Assembly: GCA_023418475.1 (NCBI GenBank)
Contig: JAEZZO010000016.1
Coordinates: 1-64,000, forward strand
From: Bacillota bacterium
GTDB lineage: Bacteria; Bacillota; Clostridia; Lachnospirales; Lachnospiraceae
Direction: 5' to 3'
DNA length: 64,000 nt
A model generated the notes under the pieces. That model ran no database searches. It had not been told where the DNA came from and saw nothing but the letters and a program-made list of their open reading frames with translations. This document shows, one piece after another, positions 8,331 to 17,079 of this stretch. The stretch's first letter is position 1; each line of letters starts with the position of its first letter. The translations under genes were made by a program, and so were the position numbers.

Positions 8331-8810
8331 CTAAATATTAAATACCGCTAAAATAGAAATAAGTAATGCTAAAATAGCATATGTCTCAACCATTGCAGGG
8401 AAAATCATTGCTTTACCAAATTGTTCCGGTTTCTTCGCTACAACACCAATACTGCTGACAGATGCCTTTGCTTGGGCAATAGCGGAAAAATAACCAACAA
8501 TCGCCATTGGCAGACATGCACCAAAATACATTAAGCCCTGCTGGAAAGTAACTTCTGCACCACCACCGAGAATTCCGATTTTTGACAAAGTAACAAATGC
8601 AATTAACAATCCATAGATACCTTGTGTACCTGGAAGAAGCTGCAATATCAGAACCTTTCCAAATTTACTTGGATCCTCCGTAATTACTCCTGCTGCAGCC
8701 TGACCTCCCATACCAACACCCTTTGCAGAACCTATTCCTGCCATTAAAGCAGCTAGAACAGCTCCAAATACACCCAATACGATTCCAAGACTATTAATAT
8801 CAAATTTCAT
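8331..8810 (-). CDS. ntpK: V-type ATPase subunit K, duplicated 16-kDa type with Na+ ligands
   Basis: The membrane rotor (c-ring) subunit of 159 residues, built as two fused hairpins (four membrane helices), like E. hirae NtpK. The ion-carrying glutamate is E142 in MVETYAILALL. The residues corresponding to the other E. hirae Na+ ligands are also present: L59, T62 and Q63 in LLPGTQGIYG and Q113 in IAQAK. This predicts a Na+-translocating enzyme. The start at 8810 is supported by AAGGAG upstream and by the family N-terminus; the longer frame to 8933 lies inside ntpI. One base separates it from the ntpI stop, so the two are translationally coupled. Confidence 0.96.
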   Translation of the reverse strand: MKFDINSLGIVLGVFGAVLAALMAGIGSAKGVGMGGQAAAGVITEDPSKFGKVLILQLLPGTQGIYGLLIAFVTLSKIGILGGGAEVTFQQGLMYFGACLPMAIVGYFSAIAQAKASVSSIGVVAKKPEQFGKAMIFPAMVETYAILALLISILAVFNI

Positions 8811-8811
8811 T

Positions 8812-10821
8812 TTACATTTTCTCCTTAATCTTGTAATATTTTGTTTTATTACTAAAAGGCGCAAACAAACGTCCACCACCTTCATAGAACTTACCAAAAA
8901 ATTCAACGTATTGCAGACGGTTCGTATGCACATACGCTCCCAATGCGTTGATCGCCAGATTCATTGTATGACCTGCCAAAACGATTATAACAAAGGGAAT
9001 AATTCCAAAAATACTTTTTCCCCCTGCCATAGCAGCCATTTTATTTATAACCGTTGCTATAACGCTGGTAGCAAGTCCAAGCGCCAAGAGTCTTGAATAG
9101 GATAATACATCACTTAAGTATCCTGAAATACCGTATAACGCATATAAACCTTTCAGAAATCTCTTAAACGGATTCTTTGATTCCCTTCCATTCGTTAATA
9201 CTATTCCGATTGCTGAAAGTATTGCTAAAATTCCAGCTATATTAGCCACGGAGGAAGGTACACGAAAGCTTACTCCTAAAAGTTCTACAATCATTGGCAT
9301 AGACAGTAATAACAGGAGGCAGCTGATTAATAGCATAAACCAGAAAACCACGTCATATATTACTGCTTTAAAGTCCTTTTTCTTTAATAATAAATAAAGT
9401 TTAATTGCTAATCCTGTAAATAGATGAATGACACCCAGAGCCATTGCAAATGTCAACATTCTCATAGGCTCATTCATCGGAACAAACCAAATTGGAGGAA
9501 TTGAGATTTTATGTCTGAAATAAGTTTCAGAAACCACATCCACAATATCTCCAAAATAACTGCTAAACAGCACTCCCCAAAATAAGGTTGAGATTCCGCA
9601 AAACAAATACATTCGTAATGTATTTTTGACAGTAGACTCCATTCTCTTTCCGAATTTCACAATCGCTGCGGCACATGCTATAACCATAACGGCTCCATAA
9701 CCTGCATCACCTAACATTAATCCAAATAAAAGATAATAGAACAATGACATAATCATTGTTGGATCAATCTCGCCATTCCCAGGGGGACTGTAAGCATTAA
9801 CAATTCCTTCCAGAGGTTCAGAAAACACATTGTTCTTTAAAAGCACCGGTGTCTCTTCTTCCACGTCAGGTTCTTCAAAATTAATAACGATCTGATATTT
9901 TTCACTTAGTTCCTTGGATAATGCCATCGCATCCTTCTCTGCGATATAACCTGACAGGAAAAAAACATTCTTCGATTGCAGCAAATGCCCTATTGCATCG
10001 TACTTCTCCAGACGCATTGTTTCATAATCATATAGAAACTGCAAATCATCCTTTTGTTTTTGAAACATTTTCATTTGCTCAACAGACTGATCAATCTCTT
10101 TTTGTGCTTGTGCTATCTGCTTTTTTAACTCAATGATTTGTCTGGACGGATTTAAGTCAAAGCTAAATCCCGGTAATGCAAATTCCATGCCCCGTAAGGC
10201 TTCATAAACTACTTCTGCTTTCTCTTTTTTACAAAGCACAAATATACAGGTCTGATCCTTCGAACTGCTGATAATATCTACATGCAGCGGTGAATGATCC
10301 ATGAGTTTACTATAAATATCTTCCAAGATCCATTGTTTCGGTAAAGTTCCGATATATGCTTTCGTATATTTCGTTCCCGAGAAGCTTACCGGTACATCCA
10401 GGGCTGTCCACGGCACAAGTATTTCTACCTGGGTGTCAAGCTTTAATATTTCAGCCTGACATTCCGCTATCTTCTTTGATAACAGAATAATTTTATTTGC
10501 TGTTTGGACAATCGCATCGTGTTTTTCCCTGAATGCACTGTATTCGTCCATATCAGCTTCCTTAAGTCCATATAATGGTGCCAGCATAGATTTTTTTTCA
10601 TTCAGGTAAGTGTCTAGAATTTCAATAGCATCCTTTGCTGATGCTATATTTCTTTCCAGACTATTTTTTACAGTGGTTACATCTGATTTTTGAAAAATAC
10701 TGTCTTCTGGTAACGCATCTGTAATTTCAACTACACCACGGCGTTGTAATAATTCCAAAATTGGCTTTCTGTCTTTTTTTAGTGAACAAATTAATATTCG
10801 CTGCATCTGCAGCACTGCCAT
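8812..10821 (-). CDS. ntpI: V-type ATPase subunit I (membrane stator)
   Basis: The 669-residue a-type subunit that forms the ion half-channels beside the K ring. Residues 1 to about 330 are a cytoplasmic domain with coiled coils (KKQIAQAQKEIDQSVEQMK region). From about 355 onward there are seven or eight hydrophobic segments, starting MIMSLFYYLLFGLMLGDAGYG, a family signature. The functionally essential membrane arginine is expected in SYSRLLALGLATSVIATVIN. It is second in the operon, 40 nt after ntpF. Confidence 0.96.
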   Translation of the reverse strand: MAVLQMQRILICSLKKDRKPILELLQRRGVVEITDALPEDSIFQKSDVTTVKNSLERNIASAKDAIEILDTYLNEKKSMLAPLYGLKEADMDEYSAFREKHDAIVQTANKIILLSKKIAECQAEILKLDTQVEILVPWTALDVPVSFSGTKYTKAYIGTLPKQWILEDIYSKLMDHSPLHVDIISSSKDQTCIFVLCKKEKAEVVYEALRGMEFALPGFSFDLNPSRQIIELKKQIAQAQKEIDQSVEQMKMFQKQKDDLQFLYDYETMRLEKYDAIGHLLQSKNVFFLSGYIAEKDAMALSKELSEKYQIVINFEEPDVEEETPVLLKNNVFSEPLEGIVNAYSPPGNGEIDPTMIMSLFYYLLFGLMLGDAGYGAVMVIACAAAIVKFGKRMESTVKNTLRMYLFCGISTLFWGVLFSSYFGDIVDVVSETYFRHKISIPPIWFVPMNEPMRMLTFAMALGVIHLFTGLAIKLYLLLKKKDFKAVIYDVVFWFMLLISCLLLLLSMPMIVELLGVSFRVPSSVANIAGILAILSAIGIVLTNGRESKNPFKRFLKGLYALYGISGYLSDVLSYSRLLALGLATSVIATVINKMAAMAGGKSIFGIIPFVIIVLAGHTMNLAINALGAYVHTNRLQYVEFFGKFYEGGGRLFAPFSNKTKYYKIKEKM

Positions 10822-10861
10822 AACAAGAGCACCTCCTTAGCGTTATAGTAACAAGCCTGTT

Positions 10862-11173
10862 TTAATTAGTAATGCTATTGAGTACTTGTTCGACTGCCGC
10901 CTGTTCCTTGCCCCGAACATTTTTCTGCATCAGCAAAACCTCATCTTCTGCTTTTTGCTTTGCAGCATCAAGAATTTGTTCTACCATTGCATTGGTATCA
11001 GCTGCCTTTTTGTCGGCGTCCTGCATTGCTTGCTCAGTCATGGAAGAAAACAATTTCTTCGCAGTTTCCTTTGCTTCAGAAATAATGTTCTCTTTTTTTG
11101 TAAGAGCATCCTTTTCCGTTTGCGCTGCAAGAAGTTCCGCCCGGCGAACAACTTCTACGGTTTCCATTGCCAT
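10862..11173 (-). CDS. ntpF: V-type ATPase subunit G/H-like stator coiled coil (NtpF)
   Basis: A 103-residue, Ala/Glu/Lys/Gln-rich, almost wholly coiled-coil protein (VVRRAELLAAQTEKDALTKK and following). Its size, composition and first position in an F-I-K-E-C-G-A-B-D operon match E. hirae NtpF, also called AhaH or subunit H/G. It would pair with NtpE to form the peripheral stalk. GGAGG lies 7-8 nt upstream of the ATG at 11173. The sequence alone, being low in complexity, is less diagnostic than the context. Confidence 0.9.
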   Translation of the reverse strand: MAMETVEVVRRAELLAAQTEKDALTKKENIISEAKETAKKLFSSMTEQAMQDADKKAADTNAMVEQILDAAKQKAEDEVLLMQKNVRGKEQAAVEQVLNSITN

Positions 11174-11213
11174 TTAATTACCTCCAAACATTTATTGGTA
11201 AAACACATTAATT

Positions 11214-11242
11214 ATTATACCTGAAACCAACCTATAATTCAA
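11214..11242 (-). promoter_or_regulatory. Predicted sigma-A promoter of the left V-ATPase operon
   Basis: On the minus strand TTGAAT (complement of 11237-11242) and a consensus TATAAT (complement of 11214-11219) are separated by 17 bp. They lie about 41-69 nt upstream of the ntpF start codon. Spacing and -10 match the vegetative consensus. Confidence 0.65.
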
Positions 11243-11564
11243 CAATTTATCTATATAAAACTAATAAATCAATATAAAAATAGTCATTTCTACCACTGTT
11301 TATGACGTTCATTTCCAGAGCAGATCTTTTCATTATGCTATGGACTGTATTACGAAGATAACAAACCTGCATTTCCTATCGTGTAATTTTTAATCATTAT
11401 TTTTTTGCCTTATAAAGTATACCCGTAGATTTGCATATTATCATCTGTCTGCTTTTATAATTTATGTATTTCACAAATAGCAAAAAAATCGTGTATCAGT
11501 TTCAAAATAATATGATATGCCCGGTAAATACCCTCCTCAGTATATGAAGATTGCTATGCGTATA

Positions 11565-11615
11565 TAGAAAAAGTACACCTGCAGCATCCGATCATTATCA
11601 GATGCCAAGGTGTAC
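11565..11615 (-). terminator. Intrinsic terminator downstream of the LacI-type gene
   Basis: GTACACCT (11573-11580) pairs with AGGTGTAC (11608-11615), with an inner GCATC/GATGC stem. On the minus strand the hairpin is followed by TTTTTC. It lies about 290 nt beyond the stop of the LacI-type gene, which would therefore have a long 3' untranslated region. Confidence 0.7.
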
Positions 11616-11906
11616 CTTCCTCCCTCAAATTTTTAAAACTTCATTATCCTGATGTGAAAATATGAAGTTTATTCTTAACGTCCAGTCAAACGCCCTTAAT
11701 AAATATCATAGCTTTGATACATATGTTTCATTCCTGCAATTCATTTTACAAAACCATATTTATATGTATAAATTACTCCCCAGTATTTTTAACATTTTAA
11801 AAAGAAAGATTTGTAAAGTTATTCAAGAACAAAACATATCCGTCAAATGTATATTTCCAGATACAATATTATTAATTTCTCCCTCTAATCGCTCCCATCT
11901 TCATCA

Positions 11907-12920
11907 TTATTTGTTTAGATCCCTTACTGATTCTCCTTCTAATACCTTTCCCTCAACAACAACCCGTTCGATAATTGATGCCTTCGGATTCTCAATCAAA
12001 GTAATCAATTTCTCCGCAGCACTGCTCCCCAGCGCTTTAGTATTTTGTTTTAAAGTTGTAAGTTTCGGGTTTAAAACCTGTGATAATACAATTCCATCAT
12101 ATCCGGCTACGGATATGTCTTCCGGAATTCTAAGTCCTTTTTCCTTAATAGCATTAATTCCTCCTATACAGGAAAAATCATCCGGAAAAATAATACAGGT
12201 TGGCCGATCCTTAAGTTCCAGAAGCTCTCTTGTCAATTTAGCTGTCGTATCAGGATCATGATAGAAACCACTCTTCACATATTCATCCAAAACTTCAATT
12301 CCAAGTTCTCCGAGCGTTTTGTAAAAGCTTCCCACCCGGTTTTGTGTAACCGAGGAATCAGCTCCATGAATATATGCGATCTTTCTGTGTCCCATCTTGT
12401 ACAAATAAGTAATCAAGTCTTTCATTCCCTTAACATTATCTGACATAATGGCGGTTCTGTTATCAAATACATGATCAATTGTTACGACTGGTAATTCTCC
12501 GTGAATAAGTTCTAATACAGAAGGATCCGAAAAATCAATGCAAGCTATCACTACTCCGTCGACTCCACGGTACTTGCTGTGTTCATAGTAGGACATATTT
12601 TTATGTCCGGTATGTTTGCTGATAAAAGTTATATCATAACCGTTTTTTTCTGCCTCTACCTTAAAACTATCCAATACATTGGCAAAATATTCATGTGTCA
12701 ATCCGCTTTGAGACTCATCCACAAATAGCACACCAATATTATAAGTACGGTTCGTTTTTAAAGCTCTTGCAGAAGAATTCGGGAAGTAGCCCATTTCCTT
12801 TGCTATTTTTCTAACATGCTCTTTGGTAGTTTCAGCAATATCGCTATGATCATTCAAAGCCTTACTTACGGTAGCCACTGACACTCCACATTTAATCGAA
12901 ACGTCTTTAATTGAAACCAC
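11907..12920 (-). CDS. LacI/GalR-family transcriptional regulator
   Basis: A 337-residue repressor-type regulator. The N-terminal helix-turn-helix (VSIKDVSIKCGVSVATVSKA, hinge GYFPNSSARAL) is canonical LacI. Residues about 60-330 form a periplasmic-binding-protein-like effector domain (IGVLFVD, GVDGVVIA, HRKIAYIHG, CIIFPDDF, ISVAGYDG). The start codon is GTG at 12920, with AGGAG 8-9 nt upstream; an ATG start is not available. Its ligand is probably a sugar by family, but no sugar genes adjoin it. It lies between the two V-ATPase operons and is divergent from the right one. A 16-nt candidate operator occurs 39 nt upstream of its start and again 230 bp further, near the right operon's promoter, suggesting autoregulation and perhaps control of that operon. 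Confidence 0.93.
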   Translation of the reverse strand: MVSIKDVSIKCGVSVATVSKALNDHSDIAETTKEHVRKIAKEMGYFPNSSARALKTNRTYNIGVLFVDESQSGLTHEYFANVLDSFKVEAEKNGYDITFISKHTGHKNMSYYEHSKYRGVDGVVIACIDFSDPSVLELIHGELPVVTIDHVFDNRTAIMSDNVKGMKDLITYLYKMGHRKIAYIHGADSSVTQNRVGSFYKTLGELGIEVLDEYVKSGFYHDPDTTAKLTRELLELKDRPTCIIFPDDFSCIGGINAIKEKGLRIPEDISVAGYDGIVLSQVLNPKLTTLKQNTKALGSSAAEKLITLIENPKASIIERVVVEGKVLEGESVRDLNK

Positions 12921-12958
12921 AAAAATGCTCCTAACTGATATGTAAATGTTATAGGTAC

Positions 12959-12974
12959 TTACTTAATCGTTTTC
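12959..12974. promoter_or_regulatory. Candidate LacI-type operator, copy 1
   Basis: TTACTTAATCGTTTTC, centred on a CG step with AT flanks as in LacI-family operators, though its dyad symmetry is imperfect. It lies 39-54 nt upstream of the LacI-type start codon and is repeated exactly at 13189-13204. Confidence 0.5.
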
Positions 12975-13188
12975 TTTGTTTGCGTAACATCATTTTATAC
13001 AAACTTCGGTTTATATAATAACTTTTTATATACATATTACACCATACAGTAAATATCGATAAGTAATATTCACTAATTTCTATAATTAAATTTGATTATG
13101 TTTGTAACTGTTACTCACTTTTTATGAGTATAATACTAAACCTTTTCGCTAAATAATGCAAGCTATTTTTCATATTTTTCTATAATAT

Positions 13189-13204
13189 TTACTTAATCGT
13201 TTTC
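13189..13204. promoter_or_regulatory. Candidate LacI-type operator, copy 2
   Basis: An exact 16-nt direct copy of 12959-12974, 230 bp away. It lies about 80 bp upstream of the predicted -35 box of the right V-ATPase operon. Confidence 0.5.
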
Positions 13205-13285
13205 AATAATATACTTTTCATCTATTTTTATGCTTATTATGCCTTGATATTTCTATCAGCAAATGCAAATTGTACACAGAGACTA

Positions 13286-13313
13286 TTGCAAAACCCGGAA
13301 AACAATGTATTAT
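13286..13313 (+). promoter_or_regulatory. Possible promoter of the right V-ATPase operon
   Basis: TTGCAA (13286-13291) and TATTAT (13308-13313) with a 16-bp spacer, 53 nt upstream of the first start codon. Both hexamers deviate from consensus. TATAAT-like sequences further downstream are alternatives. Confidence 0.4.
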
Positions 13314-13365
13314 TAACTATATTATCTATGATAAATATAATTTTTCTATGGGCAGGAGGTCAGAA

Positions 13366-13683
13366 ATGGAAAAGGTTATCAGTCTTTTATTTGATATAGA
13401 AAAAAAAGCGAATCAGATTATTGAGCGCGCCAATGTTGAAAAGAATGAACTTTATGAAGAGAATGAGAAGGCAATACTTGAAATGGAAGCCGCCATTGCA
13501 GACGAAAATAATGCAAAAATTAATGCTATCCTAAACAGCGCCGAGATGGAACTTGAACAGGAGAAGGATCAGTTAATCGAAAACAATAATCGTCAATTAA
13601 TTGAGCTTGAAACAAAATATCTGCATAATCATGATGAGGTTGTAGATAAAGTATTTCAGAGAATTATCAAAGCCGGTATGTAA
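13366..13683 (+). CDS. V-type ATPase subunit G/H-like stator coiled coil, right operon
   Basis: A 105-residue, highly charged coiled-coil protein (EKVISLLFDIEKKANQIIER and following, rich in Glu, Asn, Lys). It is the first gene of a complete V-ATPase operon and has the size of subunit G/H, so it probably pairs with the E subunit as stator. The ATG at 13366 is preceded by GGCAGGAGGTCAGAA, an excellent ribosome binding site. An upstream in-frame ATG at 13270 lacks one. A 131-nt gap follows that contains the tandem Shine-Dalgarno repeats. Confidence 0.85.
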   Translation: MEKVISLLFDIEKKANQIIERANVEKNELYEENEKAILEMEAAIADENNAKINAILNSAEMELEQEKDQLIENNNRQLIELETKYLHNHDEVVDKVFQRIIKAGM

Positions 13684-13750
13684 ACGGAACTCTGTTGTAA
13701 CAGCGTAATATATATTCCTGTATAAGAATGCTACATTTTTTCCAATAAAT

Positions 13751-13808
13751 CATGGAGGCGAAATCCTCCAAAAATCATGGAGGCGAAATCCTCCAAAAAT
13801 CATGGAGG
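13751..13808 (+). repeat. Tandem 25-nt Shine-Dalgarno/anti-Shine-Dalgarno repeats before ntpC
   Basis: Two exact 25-nt copies (13751-13775 and 13776-13800) begin CATGGAGGCGAAATCCTCCA and end AAAAT. A third, truncated copy, CATGGAGG (13801-13808), supplies the real ribosome binding site of the next gene. Each full copy contains TGGAGG and CCTCCA, which can form a 6-bp hairpin with a 6-nt loop. CCTCCA of copy 2 (13790-13795) can instead pair with TGGAGG of copy 3 (13803-13808) across a 7-nt loop, hiding the real site. Because the unit is 25 nt, the ATG in each copy falls in a different frame. Confidence 0.85.
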
Positions 13809-13814
13809 ATTGAT

Positions 13815-14849
13815 ATGAATTCTTCTATCTCATATAGTGGAATTAACACAAAAGTGAAGGCTATGCATCCAAAACTGATCAGTAAAGATGATTATCAGAA
13901 AATTGTAAACATTGAATCGGTGATTGATTTTATTGCATATCTAAAAAAGCATCCGGGTTATGATGAATTGTTTCAAAAATATGATGAACGAGAAATTCAC
14001 CGGGGAGAGGCTGAACGTATTTTTATAAACGGCCTATATCTGGACTATGCTAAAATATACCGATTTGCTAATGTAGAACAGCGTCAGGATCTGGAATTAA
14101 TTTTCTTCCGGTATGAAGTAAATGTATTAAAAGCCTGCATACGCTTGATCTATAACAATTCAAATGCTTATGATCTTTCTTTGTTTCACCCTTTTTTTAC
14201 GAAGCATTCACACATTAATGTGAATACACTGTCTGCCTCTCATTCTATGGAAGAGTATATTCAAAACCTGAAAGGTTCGGAGTACTATACTCTTTTTACA
14301 AAAATGAGCAGTAAAGCTGGTTTATCTTCCTTTGATTATGAAATGGCTCTGGATGTATATTATTTCACAAAATCCTGGAGACTTAAGGATAAAATATTAA
14401 AGGGTAATAACAAAAATGCTTTTACTTTACGAATCGGAACAGAAATTGATCTGCTTAATATTATGTGGATCTATCGTTCTAAGAAAATGTATGACATGGG
14501 TGCTTCAGATATCTTTACTTATTTAATACCGGTTAATTATAAATTGACGAAAGCACAGTTGGCACGGCTTGTAAGCTCCGTTACGCTTGACGAATTTATG
14601 AATTTGCTTGTTGCCACTCATTACAGCAGTTTTTCTGCTCATTTAAAAAATGGTACGATGGAGCGGGAATATGACAGAATTATAAATGGTATCTATTTAT
14701 ACAATATTAAAAGATATCCTGCTTCTATGGCACTGGTAAATTATTATCTATATCGTAAGGATATGGAAATTCGCCACTTAACTTCCGCTTTGGAATGTAT
14801 CCGTTATGGTTTGGATGCAAAGCAAAAACAAGATTACATTCTGCACTGA
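13815..14849 (+). CDS. ntpC: V-type ATPase subunit C, right operon
   Basis: A 344-residue, helix-rich protein of the C/AC39 family: an early YSGINTKVKAMHPKLIS segment, then SVIDFIAYLKKHPGYDEL and repeated YEVNVLKACIRLIYN-like helices. It couples rotor and membrane ring. The ATG at 13815 is chosen because GGAGG of the third repeat copy lies 6 nt upstream. A frame from ATG 13752 runs through the repeats but would encode repeat-derived residues and lacks its own site. In this operon C is second, unlike the left operon where it is fifth. A long hairpin follows the gene. Confidence 0.9.
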   Translation: MNSSISYSGINTKVKAMHPKLISKDDYQKIVNIESVIDFIAYLKKHPGYDELFQKYDEREIHRGEAERIFINGLYLDYAKIYRFANVEQRQDLELIFFRYEVNVLKACIRLIYNNSNAYDLSLFHPFFTKHSHINVNTLSASHSMEEYIQNLKGSEYYTLFTKMSSKAGLSSFDYEMALDVYYFTKSWRLKDKILKGNNKNAFTLRIGTEIDLLNIMWIYRSKKMYDMGASDIFTYLIPVNYKLTKAQLARLVSSVTLDEFMNLLVATHYSSFSAHLKNGTMEREYDRIINGIYLYNIKRYPASMALVNYYLYRKDMEIRHLTSALECIRYGLDAKQKQDYILH

Positions 14850-14865
14850 CTTAATAGGATTCGAA

Positions 14866-14947
14866 TGTCAAAAGCCTGATCCAGGTTATGCTGATGAATA
14901 TGAGTGCATATATAATCATCCAGCAAATCATTTTTAGGCTTTTGACA
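14866..14947. repeat. 82-nt palindromic element between ntpC and ntpI (right operon)
   Basis: Perfect 12-bp terminal arms TGTCAAAAGCCT (14866-14877) and AGGCTTTTGACA (14936-14947) enclose a second stem, TGCTGATGA with TCATCCAGCA (one bulge). No T-tract follows, so it should not terminate transcription. It may set relative expression of ntpC and ntpI, or be a small miniature-element-like insertion. Confidence 0.7.
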
Positions 14948-15054
14948 CTCAAATCATGTTAGGTAATTGCAAAACTATATAGTTGTTCAAAATGTATACA
15001 ATTCTGGTGTTTCGCAATTACATACAAAATCATGTTATATAAAGGAGGAAAAAG

Positions 15055-16953
15055 ATGATAGAAAAGATGAGATTTCTCAGTATGACAGGACCGAAAGATG
15101 ATTTTGACCGTGCTGTAAATAAATATCTGACGAAATATGATATTCATCTCGAAAATGCTCTGACAGAACTCAGCACCACTTATCATTTGAGACCTTTCAC
15201 AGAAAACAATCCCTATAAGGATCTAATTGCAAAATCAGAGGATCTGGTAAAAAAGCTGGATCCGAAAGAGGCTCCTCTCGAAGAAATGATGACCAGACAG
15301 GAAGCAATTCAGATAATTGATACCGCATATTCCATGTTGTCTGATCTGAACAACAGGAAAAATGAACTTAAAAAGCAGCGGCTTGAATGCAATGAATTAT
15401 TAAATCAAATCGAGCATTTTAGGCACCTGAATTATGATATTTCGCAGATTATGGATCTAAAATTCATTAAGTTTCGTTTTGGTAAAGTTCCTCATGAATT
15501 TTACACCAGATTTTCGAAATATGTATACGATAATTTAAATACTGTTTTTTATGAATGCGAACGGGATCGTGATTATGTCTGGGGAATTTATTTTGTGCCG
15601 GCCAATGATGCCGTGAAAATCGATGCAATATATGCTTCCCTTCATTTTGAAAGAATGATACTACCAAATACTTACCAGGGTACGCCGGAAGAATCCTTTT
15701 CTTCTATTTTAAAGAAAATTGAAGAAATCAATAAGGAACTCGAGGATCTATATACTGAAATCAAAAGCCGGCTAAATAGTATCTCTGATCAGCTGGAAAG
15801 GGCACATTACACGGTTACTACCTTGTCCAGGAACTTTGATGTGCGAAAGATGGCGGCCTGCACAAGAGAAAAAAGTAAAAGCGAAGTATTTTACATACTA
15901 TGCGGCTGGATTACAGAAAAAGAATCCGAATTACTGTTGCAGGATGCTGAAAAGGATAATCTGCTATATTGTGTAGTAGACGATGGCAAAGAAGATGATA
16001 AAAAGCCGCCAACCAAGCTTAAAAACATCAACCTTTTTAAACCTTTTGAAATGTTTATAAGAATGTACGGATTGCCTGCCTATAACGAGATTGATCCAAC
16101 CTCTTTTGTAGCCATTACTTATTCTGTCATATTTGGTATCATGTTCGGTGATGTAGGGCAGGGCTTATGTCTTGTGATCGGAGGAAGCCTTTTATATAAG
16201 CTTCGGAAAATGAATTTAGCTGCCATTGTTGCACTGGCCGGCATCTTTTCCACTATATTCGGATTTTTATACGGAAGCGTTTTCGGTTTTGAGGATCTGA
16301 TTACTCCAATCTGGTTATCCCCGCGTGAAAATGCAATGACTGTTCTTGGAACGGCTGTTGGTTTTGGAGTATTTCTTATTGTATTAGCTATGATTATTAA
16401 TATTATTAATGGTATCAAAGCAAAAGAATGGGGAAGGGTTTTCTTTGATACGAATGGTGTGGCTGGTCTGGTATTTTACGCAGCAGTGATTATCAGCGCT
16501 GTAATGATATTTCTGGGATACCGCACCCCTGGTATAATCCTCATTGTAATATTCTTTTTATTACCATTGTTACTAATCTTCTTTAAGGAACCTTTAACAC
16601 ACCTTATTGAGAAGAGAAAACAAATCTTTCCCGAGAAGAAGGGTATGTTTTTTGTAGAGTCTTCTTTTGAACTTTTTGAAATATTATTAAGCTATTTAAC
16701 CAATACGATTTCCTTTCTTCGTGTCGGTGCTTTTGCCTTAAGTCATGCAGGAATGATGGCTGTCGTTATGCTTCTCGCGGGTGCTTCATCAGGTCACCCG
16801 AATTTTATTGTATTGTTACTTGGTAATGTATTCGTCTCCCTGATGGAGGGACTGATTGTCGGAATTCAGGTATTGCGTCTGGAATACTATGAAATGTTCA
16901 GCCGCTTTTATAAAGGCACCGGCAAAGAATTCAAACCCTATAAAAGCAAATAA
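15055..16953 (+). CDS. ntpI: V-type ATPase subunit I, right operon
   Basis: A 632-residue membrane stator subunit. Residues 1 to about 320 are cytoplasmic with coiled coils. Membrane segments begin near 345 with PTSFVAITYSVIFGIMFGDV, a family signature, and about seven follow. The likely essential arginine is in TISFLRVGAFALSHAGMM, a sequence clearly different from SYSRLLALGLA in the left-operon paralogue, so the two belong to different subfamilies. AAAGGAGGAAAAAG precedes the ATG at 15055. It follows a 205-nt gap with a large hairpin and precedes ntpK. Confidence 0.95.
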   Translation: MIEKMRFLSMTGPKDDFDRAVNKYLTKYDIHLENALTELSTTYHLRPFTENNPYKDLIAKSEDLVKKLDPKEAPLEEMMTRQEAIQIIDTAYSMLSDLNNRKNELKKQRLECNELLNQIEHFRHLNYDISQIMDLKFIKFRFGKVPHEFYTRFSKYVYDNLNTVFYECERDRDYVWGIYFVPANDAVKIDAIYASLHFERMILPNTYQGTPEESFSSILKKIEEINKELEDLYTEIKSRLNSISDQLERAHYTVTTLSRNFDVRKMAACTREKSKSEVFYILCGWITEKESELLLQDAEKDNLLYCVVDDGKEDDKKPPTKLKNINLFKPFEMFIRMYGLPAYNEIDPTSFVAITYSVIFGIMFGDVGQGLCLVIGGSLLYKLRKMNLAAIVALAGIFSTIFGFLYGSVFGFEDLITPIWLSPRENAMTVLGTAVGFGVFLIVLAMIINIINGIKAKEWGRVFFDTNGVAGLVFYAAVIISAVMIFLGYRTPGIILIVIFFLLPLLLIFFKEPLTHLIEKRKQIFPEKKGMFFVESSFELFEILLSYLTNTISFLRVGAFALSHAGMMAVVMLLAGASSGHPNFIVLLLGNVFVSLMEGLIVGIQVLRLEYYEMFSRFYKGTGKEFKPYKSK

Positions 16954-17079
16954 TACGGCAATTTATAGAATGATTGATTTGCACGGCAAAAATTTAATAA
17001 ATACTTACACTGACTTTTGACAGGCAAACCATTCACATAAACAATAAAAAATATAATTATAATAAGGAGGAAGCTTATC

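Larger units (their letters stand above)
11174..11906. other. Intergenic region between ntpF and the LacI-type gene
   Basis: A 733-bp gap containing the ntp promoter at the ntpF side and a terminator hairpin at 11565-11615. The remainder is AT-rich. An open frame on the plus strand enters the LacI gene antisense and has no ribosome binding site, so no gene is called. Confidence 0.5.
12921..13365. other. Divergent control region between lacI-type gene and right V-ATPase operon
   Basis: A 445-bp, very AT-rich region with both candidate operator copies and a possible promoter for the right operon at 13286-13313. No coding frame is credible; the in-frame extension upstream of 13366 has no ribosome binding site. 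Confidence 0.55.

Noticed and set aside
11662..12261. 199-codon plus-strand frame
   Set aside because: Mostly antisense to the clear LacI-type gene, with no ribosome binding site.
13751..13808. Tandem repeats considered as a CRISPR or as coding sequence
   Set aside because: Units are contiguous without spacers, and translation through them lacks an upstream ribosome binding site; the real start is 13815.
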